Assembly (NCBI GenBank): GCA_037127255.1
Contig: JBANSL010000002.1
Coordinates: forward strand, 5,066,001-5,130,000
Direction: 5' to 3'
DNA length: 64,000 bases
From: Persicaria tinctoria
Taxonomy: Eukaryota; Streptophyta; Magnoliopsida; Caryophyllales; Polygonaceae
Part shown: positions 13,701 through 22,339 of the stretch, piece after piece
Layout: every line of letters starts with the position of its first letter
How positions within the stretch are numbered: the first letter of the stretch is position 1
Translations under genes and position numbers: made by a program
The notes under the pieces: model-generated
The model's database searches: none
What the model was told of the DNA's origin: nothing
The model's input: the letters and a program-made list of their open reading frames with translations, nothing else

Positions 13701-16606
13701 CCCAGCCAACAATGGCGTTGTTTGTAGGGAATTGGATAAGGAAGGAGTAAGAGGATCTGTCATTTTATTTGGACGTTTTGTCCTATTTTAGCTCTGATAC
13801 CATAGTAGAAGATGGTGGAAGACATGAAGGAAATTGCAGCTGTGCTGCTTTTTGTTTCTTGATTTCAAAATGGTGAGCAACACCAGTATAGGGAGCCAAC
13901 TACGGGAAGCCAGCTAAGGTGTATTTGTCCTCATTCACTTCCTGCATACATATTAGGATGGAGTACATGTAATTGGGCCTAATACAAATTACAAAAGCAC
14001 TATGAGCTATGTTGAGCATGGTTTCTTAGGGCCCTATACAATATATTACTACTCACAAATCACAAGTCATGGGTTGGGTGGGTCGTCGACCCGACAAGTC
14101 AATGATCTCAATGGTTAGGGCGGGTTTCAGGTTTGGGTTAGGGTCAAGGGTTTCGAATGGATGACCCCGCCGGATTGATAAATTTTATTTTATTTTTGAA
14201 AAAACACTATATTAGCATAATTTAAAAAAAAAAACTAGTTTTTTTTTTTAAAAAAAAGACCCAACGGATACCCTCGCCACCCTACGGATTCGGGTCATGA
14301 ATCCCTGACCTGTGACCTGCCGGGTCCGACCCATCTATCCATCGGGTCCAACTCGATGAGTCGGACCCATGGACAGGCCTGGCTGTCATGCCCCTCTTAG
14401 CTTTGACTTTGATTGACATCAACTCAGTAGATCCCATCAGAAAGGGGTCCGTAGGTTAAGGTGACACAATTAGCTTAATTTTAAGCTGGTTTACAGATTT
14501 TGTTGTCAATCTTTGTCCTATATGATACTCTATCAAAGACTTGATGTTGTGAAGTCAGTAGTGAAATTGTCAACGAGTCAACACGCGGAGTTAGGGACTT
14601 CCCAATCGAGGGCCCACTCGTCGTTTTCTCGCTTAGGAGATCCATTTGTTATAGTTTACATCATCCTATATTATAATGATGTGTAGTCCACCCAAAAAAA
14701 AAATATAATGATGTGTCTCTATCAACACTTAAAATTAGTGAATAGTTTATGATGGAGAGTAATATCTCTATTTCAAGTTGCAAATTTATAATTCCTAACA
14801 TTGTTGTACATTTGTTTGCTTGTCAATTTTTACTATCCTTTTCATTTTCTAAGATATCATCCCTTAACTACCAACCTATTTTTTTATTTTTATTGAAAAG
14901 TCCTATTAAGAAATTAATTTATAATGATTATAAAGAAAAAGTGTAGAATAGATAGTGAAAATTCGACAACACATGGTTGAGATTTAGAGGAAGTATTTGA
15001 ATTGAAACCCTTATCAATTAAGCATGTTTATTTTGACTAAGCAAATATGGTTAATCACCCAACACTCGATTCACCTTAATTTGTCCTATATTTCTAGAAC
15101 TTTTTCATTTTTTTCCCTTGCTTCTGGTGTGAACATATGTGCTGAAAGTTATACCAAAAAAATGTATCTACTGGTGCAGCACTAATAGGGAATATGCCCT
15201 TTTCTTTTGTGAAGGTGGTGCACTATACAAATGCAATGTATATATAGTGATTGTAATAATATTTTTTCCCAACTACGTACCTTAAAATAAGGGCGCCACT
15301 ATGACGGTTTATTAAGGCTATGTTTGGTAATTAAAAAGGGTCGTTGATGGAAAAGTTGAAGCTGATGTATTGTTTATATTAAATACTGTATATGTTATTA
15401 AGCTAGTTATTATGGGATTTGGTAAACATATTTGTTAAGGTAGCTGATGAAAACTTATGAATATAAAACTAAAAACTTCAAAAAGCTTAAATGAGTAACG
15501 GTTGAAAGACTAATTAAATTGCTGATATATAAGCATACTTTCAAAAATTGTGAAAAATACCAGAGGTTCGATTTGGTGAGATTTAATCTAGAAAAATAAC
15601 AATTATTTCATGATCAATAATATTATAGGGAAACAATATTGTATAAACGGTCTTATAAGTTCAGAAATATTTTCTATAAAAAAATAACCGATTATTGGAA
15701 ATTAATTTAAAAAAAAAACCGAACTAATTAATTTTTTTAAAAATATGTTCAAATTAGTATTCTGACAGAAAACGGTTATATAAAAAGTAGGTAGGGATAG
15801 TTATACACTATTTCTGAATAAATCCAAACAAATTGAAAGATCTTATTCTTAATTGATTAAGAAAGCTTTTTCCTTTTTTTTCCCGGCAAAAAACCGACAT
15901 CGATGAGATTCACAGATGGAATCTTAACTATAAACTTCAAATTGGAAATTAAATCTGAATAATAGCATCAAAATTGATCACTAATTAAGAAGCTTACCTG
16001 GATTTGGAAATTGGGATCGGAATAGATGTTCAAGAACAGATGCAAGAGCCCTTTATGCACCATAACCGGTTCCTCATCCTCCTCATCTTCGTCTCCGGCA
16101 CCGTAGCAATCCAACCCCGTAAAGAGCCCGCCGGCAACGCCGCTAACCGGCACCAGCTCCTCCACGTAAAGATCCGACCCGGAAATGACCTGGGCGCCCG
16201 AGAAGGCTATATACCCAACGGGCCCAACTCGGGCCACTCCGAAGCCCGGCCCGGCCGGCGGAGCCAGGGAGGCGTTGGCGGTGCTGCACAGCCTCCATGA
16301 CTCCATCAAGAGGCCGGTGGAGCCCAGGAAACTCGCCATCGTCTCACTTGTCTCAAACCTTGCGATCAAAATTTCATTGCAATACAGATGAAATTAAATC
16401 AATTAGCCAATTTAGCCCTAATTTTAAAAAGGGGATTTCCCCCCTTCCGGAGGAGTGTAGGAGGCCAAATTGATGAGCTCTACTATAAAGAAGATAGGCA
16501 AACTGCCTTTTTGAAGGAAGCCAAAGTTTTCCATGAAGACTAAAACAAGTACAAAAGAGAAAATGGGAGGGAAGAGCGCAACTTACAGGGAAACTTCAGC
16601 TTCCAT
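7724..16606 (-). CDS. PAD4: PAD4 (phytoalexin deficient 4), lipase-like immune regulator
   Basis: Four coding exons: 16606-16587 (20 nt), 16358-15998, 10266-9559 and 8524-7724; all phases fit and give 629 aa. The tiny first exon encodes MEAEVS plus part of a Leu and splices to FETSETMASFLG, which matches the conserved PAD4 start. The lipase-like domain (about 1-363) keeps the nucleophile elbow GHSIGG (Ser144), SKHDIVPRL (Asp208) and a His in CFEDHLKYG (about 316). The C-terminal EP domain (about 364-629) contains KINPCRAQIEWYK, DDQMGYYDSFK and KWVNASHFYQLLVEPLDIA. PAD4 forms nuclear-cytoplasmic heterodimers with EDS1 downstream of TIR-type NLR receptors. Intron 2 is 5.7 kb and packed with mobile elements. 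EDS1 and SAG101 share the fold, but the triad and EP sequence favour PAD4. Confidence 0.95.
8709..8792 (-). mobile_element. Probable tRNA-related SINE fragment in PAD4 intron 3
   Basis: Read on the minus strand, this has an A-box-like segment (CCCTAGTGGTAAGAG) near the start and ends in a run of A at about 8709-8722. I see no clear B box, so it is partial or only SINE-like. Just beside it (8600-8700) are short GCCTAG/CTAGACGG inverted motifs of a decayed MITE. Confidence 0.4.
8870..9235. mobile_element. Rearranged Stowaway-like MITE with internal tandem duplication
   Basis: About 140 bp beginning ATCTATAAACCAAATTACAT is present twice in tandem (starts at 8875 and 9015). Each copy holds the subterminal motif of the MITE seen at 19038 (GTCATTTGA, TTTTTGA, ACATTTTTAAGGAG, TATAAATAAAATATTAAC). 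The right end (GAGACGGAGTA) resembles the Stowaway terminus. It sits in PAD4 intron 3. Confidence 0.6.
10356..10485. mobile_element. Stowaway-type MITE (Tc1/Mariner) in PAD4 intron 2
   Basis: 130 bp with terminal inverted repeats: CTACCTCCGTTCGAAAATAA at the left and the inverse of CTCCCTCCGTTCGGAAATAA at the right. It is flanked on both sides by TA, the standard target duplication of this superfamily. The CTCCCTCCGT terminus is typical of plant Stowaway elements. Confidence 0.88.
10706..11039. mobile_element. hAT-type MITE with 8-bp target duplication
   Basis: 334 bp, starting TAGGCCTATCCACGGG and ending with the partial inverse (TGGAGAGGCTCA). The 8-bp sequence GCTCTCAT flanks it directly on both sides (10698-10705 and 11040-11047). 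The interior is rich in short GACCCGTC/GACGGGTC motifs that face each other. A second, truncated copy lies at 14070-14391 in the same intron. Confidence 0.85.
11048..11413. mobile_element. Unclassified insertion, possibly a MITE
   Basis: This segment is absent from the otherwise matching second copy of the region at 14391-14400. Its ends are roughly inverted (CAACAGCCAAGGG near 11054 and the inverse of CAACAACCATGGG near 11408). No clear target duplication was found. Confidence 0.4.
11414..11765. repeat. First copy of an intronic direct duplication
   Basis: About 350 bp of AT-rich sequence, from TTTGATTGACATCAACTCA to GATGGAGAGTAATAT, is found again at 14398-14763 in the same orientation with small indels. 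Each copy is preceded by a copy of the hAT MITE, so the duplicated unit was at least 680 bp. Confidence 0.85.
11926..12392 (+). mobile_element. Complete TRIM (terminal-repeat retrotransposon in miniature)
   Basis: Two 174-bp direct LTRs (11926-12099 and 12219-12392), each starting TGTAAC and ending CTTACA, surround only 119 bp. The primer-binding site TGGTATCAGAGC (12102-12113), complementary to initiator tRNA-Met, follows the left LTR by two bases, and a polypurine tract AGTGGGGGAGAT (12207-12218) abuts the right LTR. The 5-bp target duplication TGATA flanks it at 11921-11925 and 12393-12397. It codes for nothing and must be moved in trans. It lies in PAD4 intron 2. Confidence 0.95.
12398..13045. 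other. Intronic DNA of unclear origin (PAD4 intron 2)
   Basis: A minus-strand frame at 12760-12545 could encode 71 aa, but I recognise no family. The sequence reads like decayed retroelement interior between the TRIM and the damaged elements to its right; no LTR or primer site is visible here. Confidence 0.4.
13046..13512 (-). mobile_element. Damaged TRIM-like element with a palindromic right LTR
   Basis: The left copy (13046-13209) is a 164-bp LTR starting TGTTAGGGGG and ending GTCCCAACA. A pyrimidine tract TCCCCCTCTCAC (13212-13223) is the minus-strand polypurine tract, and GCTCTGATACCA (13355-13366) is the minus-strand primer-binding site. The right LTR begins at 13370, matches for about 70 bp, then turns into an inverted copy of itself up to about 13510, forming a hairpin of about 60-bp arms. 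The outer end and target duplication are missing. Confidence 0.75.
13513..13802 (-). pseudogene. Ty1/copia 5' gag fragment
   Basis: On the minus strand a primer-binding site (TGGTATCAGAGC, complement at 13791-13802) is followed by a gag start at 13763: MTDPLTPSLSN, then IPIKLKQNNFPTWKAQ and GLLHFVDGSHPRP. This is the N-terminal part of a copia gag. The frame ends where the TRIM-like element adjoins, after about 85 codons. No pol is present. An LTR would be expected at 13803-14060 but I cannot define its ends. Confidence 0.75.
14070..14391. mobile_element. Truncated second copy of the hAT MITE
   Basis: Matches 10750-11039: shared runs include GGGTTAGGGTCAAGGGTTTC and TCGGACCCATGGA. The left terminus is missing, the right one (GGACAGGCCTG) is present without a matching target duplication. 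Confidence 0.7.
14398..14763. repeat. Second copy of the intronic direct duplication
   Basis: Direct counterpart of 11414-11765, with an extra poly-A-containing insert near 14690. Together with the adjacent hAT copies it shows that at least 680 bp of the intron was duplicated about 3 kb apart. From here to 15997 the intron is AT-rich without recognisable elements. Confidence 0.85.
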
Positions 16607-17144
16607 GTTTGAATATTCAATTTCTCTCTCCATCTTTTTGAGTTTTTCCTACCTGCAATTTATGGTGCTTTTTGAATTAAAATTGCGATATTTGTATATA
16701 AGGAATGTATCCACTTAACAAATTCAAGTACGTAGTGGGCGGCGTAGAGGTGGTGGGGTGGGGGAGGAGGTGGTGGTGGTTTTTGATGGATGTCAAATTT
16801 GAATGATGGTGGCCTGGTGACTGGAGATGGGGAAGCAATCATCAACCAAACCAAACCAAACCAAATAAAATAGTGTTAATGAAAAATGCATGAAAAAGGA
16901 AGAAGAGGATGGGGGGATTTGAATTGGGTATTGGGCAAGTTGGACTTGGGGGTTTGGTTTTTATGATTAGAATAATTAGATGCAAGACAAAGGAAAAAGT
17001 GATGAAATTCAATGGAAGTCAGCCTTCAAATATTGTATATGTTTTTATAAATTTATTTAATAATTTGAAAATTATAGAATATTGTTTATAAATTTAATTT
17101 TCTTTAAAAAAAACTATATGTAAATCCTGTTATAAAATACACTA
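16607..17144 (-). promoter_or_regulatory. Probable PAD4 promoter region
   Basis: Sequence upstream of the PAD4 start codon on the minus strand. It holds a GGTGGTGG/CCACCACC tract at about 16750-16780 and an AACCAAACC repeat near 16845-16863. No TATA box can be assigned with confidence. The MITE at 17145 marks the probable outer limit. Confidence 0.4.
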
Positions 17145-17352
17145 CTCCCTCCGTTTAAAAATAGTGGTTTGTTTACTATTAAACATGTTATTTACAAATT
17201 AAAAGTTGTATATAAAATATCATTTTTTTTACATTATTACTAAATTGTATAAAATAAATTAATAAAAATTTAATACTTTATATAATTTTAAACTTCTTAA
17301 AAAAGTGTGGCCTGATGGCAAAATAATATCTATTTTCGAACGGTGGTGGTAG
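17145..17352. mobile_element. Stowaway-type MITE upstream of PAD4
   Basis: Left end CTCCCTCCGTTTAAAAATAG, right end the inverse with changes (CTATTTTCGAACGGTGGTGG), TA on both flanks. About 208 bp, AT-rich interior. Confidence 0.75.
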
Positions 17353-17934
17353 TAACTATTAAACGAGTGACGCATGAAGTCATGTATAGTTCAATATTTT
17401 TACATACTATAAAATGGTATATAATGGATGATGTTCTTTAAAAGAAACTAAATTTATGGAGGGATTTACGTGATTTTTTTAAATTTATAAATAGTTTGTT
17501 AAAATTTTAATATTTAAAGAAATTTGATGTAATTTACTCTAAAATGAAATGAAAGAGAGAGAATTGAAGTCAAAATAGGAAAGAGTCAACATTTCAAATC
17601 GATTAGGAAAGGATTAAAGGAGGGAGGTTGGTGGTTGTGTTCACACACCACACACAGTGACACAGACGATGTAGTTTGTGACATGTCCTCACGCGTTTGC
17701 GTCTCCCTCGGTTTTTAGATTTGCTGAGTTACAGTATAACAACATTACCATGCTTATCCCGCCTAAGTAGGGCTTGGGAAGTTATACACACTCTTTTTTC
17801 CGAATACATCGAGAAAGTGTGTTTTATAGTAGCCTTAATTAATACCTTTATAAATTTGTAGCGAAATCAAAAATAAAAGTATATTAAAAGAATAAAGGAG
17901 ATTAGGAAAAGACATGGTGTGAAAACGGAGGAAA

Positions 17935-18975
17935 TGATACGATTTTTGTAACTCCTCTGAGGTCTAGTTTAACAATATTCTCTGACCTAGATGATACTCC
18001 TCCACTGCGCCCTATCTCTATCCTTCATCTCATTAAGATTTAGAAGGTCAAAATCTTGACTAATCACCTTTCCAACTTTTCTTTGGTCTCCCTATGCTCC
18101 GTCATACTCTATCAATCTCCAAACTATCACACCTACGTATTATAGTACTCAAATCTATCCTCTTCATATGACCAAACCAATGAAGTACGTCTTGACTCTC
18201 GGAACTTATCTCGAATACTACTTACTCCTACTTTATCGTGAATAACCTCGTTTCTAATCCCGTCAAGTCTAGTAAAACCATTCATCCATTTGAGCATCCT
18301 CATCTCTGCCCCCACAAGTCTCTGCTCTTGTGCTTTCGTAGTTTCTCAACACTCAGTCCCATATAACATTGCAGGTCTAACGGCCACTTTGTAGAATTTT
18401 TCTTTGAGTTGTGGGGCACTTTCCTATCCCATAAGACTCCTGACGGTTGACGCAACCATCCACTTCCACCACCCCATTTGAATTTGATGTCTGGTATCTT
18501 TGTCAACACCTCATTCACTCACTTTGCATCACCGACCATAAATATTTAAAACTGTCTTTTTCGGTACAACATCTTCACCAAGCATCACATTCTAGTCTGC
18601 TTCTCCTTCTCCTCCCAACATGAACTCCAAATATTATGTCTTGTTCTACTTAGTTTGAAGCCCTTACCTTCCAACGTCTCTCTCCAATGCTCTAACTTAC
18701 TACCCACCCCAACTCTCGTCCCATCCACTAACACAACGTCGTCCGCAAAAAACATACACCACGGGACCTCGCCTTGAATAGATCTGGACACCACGTCCAT
18801 AATTAAGGTGAAAAGGAAATGGCTAAGAGTCGACCCCTGATGAAGCATTATCCTCATCGAGAAGTACTCAATGTCCCCTACAGATGTGTAAACACTTGTC
18901 ATGGTGGCACATTCGTAAATGTCTTTGATGATCTTGGTGTATGTCCCTGGAACATCCTTAGCACCCAAACATTCC
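17935..18975 (-). pseudogene. LINE (non-LTR retrotransposon) reverse transcriptase remnant
   Basis: Three broken minus-strand frames together cover the end of a LINE RT: 18968-18585 with [14 protein letters not shown] and the catalytic box FADDVVLVD followed by GFKLSRT; 18518-18300 with VLTKIPDIKFKWG; and 18315-18133 with AEMRMLKWMNGFTRLD and IRNEVIHDKVGV. Frameshifts and stops separate them. The 5' half of the element is missing. It lies between PAD4 and LpxK and is not functional. Confidence 0.85.
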
Positions 18976-19157
18976 CAAATGAGTTCTCTCCGTATATATA
19001 TTATGGAAATATATTATCACAATATTATAACATTATACTACCTCCGCTCAGAATTGAAATAGATGCCGTTTGACTTTTTGGCACGTTTTTAATGAGTTAA
19101 AAACTATATAAAATATTAACTTTTTAAACATTTTTTTTAATAATATGATACTTATTA

Positions 19158-20402
19158 GGGTAAATTGCAACTAATATCCCAACCTTTAGGGATAGTTGCT
19201 TTTAATATCCTAACCTTGTAAAGTTTCACAAAATATCCTAACATATACTATTAGTTGCACTTAACACCCTGGATGAGATTCTTAAATTAAAAAAATTAGC
19301 CACATCATACAAAAATTACAAAAAAGCACTCGTATTTATAAAATGTTTTCAATAAACTTCTAATATATTTTAAAATTTGAAATTAAAAAAATCTCTTACA
19401 ATTTAAGCCCACCCAACCCACCATCCAAAAAAATTATAACAAGTATATAAAATCTACTCCTTTAAAAATATAATATAATTATTTTAGCATTTACTCATTT
19501 AATATTTTAATATAATTACTCAAAATAATTAATTATTTATCTTAAACATAATACCTTTACAAAAATAAAATAATGTAGATTTTAATAAATAAACGGCATG
19601 AGATATGATAACTTGTTGTAATAAATAGTTACATAATAAAGATATATTAAAAATAATATAGTAAAATTATTATTTTTTACAATATTATTTTTAATATATC
19701 TTTATTATATAATTATTTATTGCAAATGGCTAACATATCTTTTACCATTTATTTTTTCAAATCTACTTTATTTTATTTTTGTAAAACTATTATGTTAAAC
19801 GTTTCTTATAGAATCATTTTTTTAATACCATGGAATTTATGTGTGATACATTATAAGATGTTATGTAAAAAAAAGATGTTATGTATTAGTTTTAGCATAT
19901 ATAACAAAATATTAACCAAAAAGACAATATATATTGTATCAAATAATATGCAGGGAATATATATGTACAAATCGACATGTATCAAGACAGACTTATATAA
20001 ATTTAGATTTTAATTATAATGTATGTTTTTAGATAAATAATTAATTATATTAAAATTTTAAACGAGTAGATGCTAAAGTAGTGATATTATATTTTAAAGG
20101 AGTATATTTTATATATCTATTATAATTATTTTTGGATGGTGGGTCAGGTGGGGTTAAATTGTAAGAGATTTATTTAATTCTCATTTTTTTAAATGTATTA
20201 GGGGTCCATTGAAAATATTTTATGAAAATGGGTGATTTTTTGCAATTTTTGTTTGATGTAGGTAATTTTTTAAATTAAGAAACTCATTCAGGGTGTTAAT
20301 TGCAACTAATGGTATAGATTTTGATATTTTGTGAAATTTTACAAGGTTAGGGTATTGAAAGCAACTATCCCTAAAGGTTGGGATATTAGTTGCAATTTAC
20401 CC
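19158..20402. mobile_element. Mutator-like foldback element (1.25 kb) with 9-bp target duplication
   Basis: Starts GGGTAAATTGCAACTAATAT and ends with its inverse. The arms remain recognisably inverted for several hundred bases (for example CCCACCCAACCCACCATCC at 19409 against GGATGGTGGGTCAGGTGGGG at 20134), so almost the whole element is one imperfect hairpin centred near 19690. The 9-bp sequence TACTTATTA flanks both ends (19149-19157 and 20403-20411); a 9-bp duplication is the hallmark of the Mutator superfamily. No transposase. A 97-codon frame at 19720-20013 lies in the hairpin and looks like chance. Confidence 0.9.
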
Positions 20403-20453
20403 TACTTATTATTACTAAGTATGTATATTATATTAAAAAATACTAAAAATTAA

Positions 20454-21332
20454 TCTATCTATATTATACATATACGAAAACCGATGCATTGTTGCCTGTG
20501 TGGCGGCTTGTGAATGAATCTGCTTACGTGGCGGCACGTGAGTGCATCTCGCAAAACCTTCTTCCGTCAAAAAGGAAATATAATAAAAATAATAAGACAG
20601 TTCTAATCTATGTAATTAAAAATAATTATTTTATTTTACCATTAACTAATATAATTGAATAGATGGAATATCTTATAAAAGAGTATATATTATATAAGGA
20701 AATAACTATTTCAATATAATTAAAGGCAATAATAGTAATAAATTTGGCATATACCGATATACAAATTGCCATATAAGTGTATCTCCATCTGGATTATAAA
20801 TAATCTATCCAATGGACGATTTATATATAAATTACACCATATGGACGGGACCCAAAAAAGACATTAGGTTCACCCAATTTCCATATAGACGAATTTTATG
20901 GCGGGTCTTTGGGGTCTAGTCGGGTCTTGGTGACCTTGAAGGCCTTGGTGGAGGGATGAGGTAAGGGGTTTAGGCGGGAGTCTAAGCGGGACTTGAAGGG
21001 TTTTTTTAGAACAATGATCATAATTACCAAAAATATTAATAGATACATAGTAGTAATTATTTGATAGGTGTTATCGATTATTTTTGGTGGAAAGAATTAA
21101 TTATTTCATAGTTATTTTATTTATAAATATACTATTTTTCAAGAGAATGAGTTATTTAGATCTAGATTAATTTTAATCTTATATTTTCAGTTATTAGTTT
21201 AAATATCATAATGTAATTCATATTTATTTATTTATTTTCATATTTATAATATGATTTTTTTTATAGATAATTAATGTAATTTTATAATATTGTGTTAAAA
21301 TATTCCCGTGCACGGGACGGGACATACACTAG
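20454..21332 (+). mobile_element. Non-autonomous Helitron
   Basis: 879 bp inserted between A (20453) and T (21333). The 5' end is TCTATCTATATTATACATAT. The 3' end has the short GC palindrome CCCGTGCACGGG (21305-21316) followed, after 12 bases, by the terminal CTAG. These are the standard Helitron landmarks. No Rep/helicase frame is present. Confidence 0.9.
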
Positions 21333-21599
21333 TATTTTATATAACTTTTAACTCCTTAAAAAACGTGTCAAAAAGTCAGACGATATCTATTTTTGAACGG
21401 AGACAGTATCACCCACCACATTTTTCCATCAGAAGTTCTTTAAATATGTTATATTTTAATATTTTATACTTTATATTTAAAGGTTAAAATTGAATACATT
21501 TAAATTATATTTATGGTAGAATAAAAATTTAAATAACATACTAGGAGAAAAATATGTAAACTAGTAGAAGTAGAGTAGAATACATTTAATGTAGTCTTT

Positions 21600-21920
21600 A
21601 CGAGTAGAAGTAGAGTCAATTTCAACTAGTAAACGCGTGATCCCATTTCCCCATATGTAGACCCAACTCCAGGCACTGAAATATTGCCCCAAAGTCAAAA
21701 TTGAGAGCAAAACAATTATCATAAGAGAACATAGCTTCATGAATGATCTCAAAACACACCTTCCCTACCAGCTTTCAGAGGATTACCTCTAGAGACTCCA
21801 TCAATGTTTAGTTTGATCCAACCCGAGGGGTGCGTCGTCTACTCCTCCCAAGGAGTTGTACTAGCAATACTAGGCTCAGGGCAATCTGCTAGCTTTAGCA
21901 ACAAAGAAAATGTCTGATTC
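21600..21920 (-). pseudogene. LINE RNase H-like fragment
   Basis: Minus-strand translation gives broken pieces typical of the RNase H domain of plant LINEs: SGWIKLNIDG, SRGNPLKAG, then AWSWVYIWGNGITRLLVEIDS, interrupted by frameshifts. It lies just downstream of the LpxK gene. Bases 21921-22339 contain the LpxK 3' UTR and a poly-T run at 22018-22036. Confidence 0.65.
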
Positions 21921-22339
21921 CAAGGATGGAATCAGTCCTCTCAAAAACTAAGTTGCTGTGACATTTCCAGGAGTACCATAACATTACATATGGCCAGAAA
22001 GATAATTCAATCTATCCTTTTTTTTTTTTTTTTTTAATGTTAATCAGAAGTCTAGATAGATGTAAGAGGACTATCATGTACAGCGGCCACACTAACTAGT
22101 TCAGTTGGAGTCACCCTATCCGATTCACCAGGCTTTATTGCAATCTGCAGGAGACACTGCCACAGGGAACTCGAGCTGCTTGCACCCCTATTAGGGGTTG
22201 AAGACTAGAGAGGACTGCTCTTTGAAACGGAGGATATCCAACTTAGTCACAGAAACAAAGACCCATGTCCGAAGTCCTCTTCCTTCATCTCACCTTTCAT
22301 CGACAAACAGTCTTTTCAGCAGTGGGTTTGACAGTTACA

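Larger units (their letters stand above)
19038..21406. mobile_element. Stowaway-like MITE split by two later insertions
   Basis: The left end CTACCTCCGCTCAGAATTGA (TA before it) and the right end (inverse of CTGTCTCCGTTCAAAAATAG, TA after it) are inverted partners 2.4 kb apart. Their subterminal parts also match in inverse: TTTGACTTTTTGGCACGTTTTTAA on the left, AAAAACGTGTCAAAAAGTCA on the right. Removing the foldback element and the Helitron leaves a palindromic MITE of about 235 bp. Confidence 0.82.

Noticed and set aside
16330..16340. MASFLG as PAD4 start
   Set aside because: The conserved FETSE motif lies upstream of it and a 20-nt exon supplies a proper start.
19720..20013. 97-codon ORF in the foldback element
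   Set aside because: Lies in the AT-rich hairpin, composed mostly of Ile, Tyr, Phe and Lys; expected by chance.
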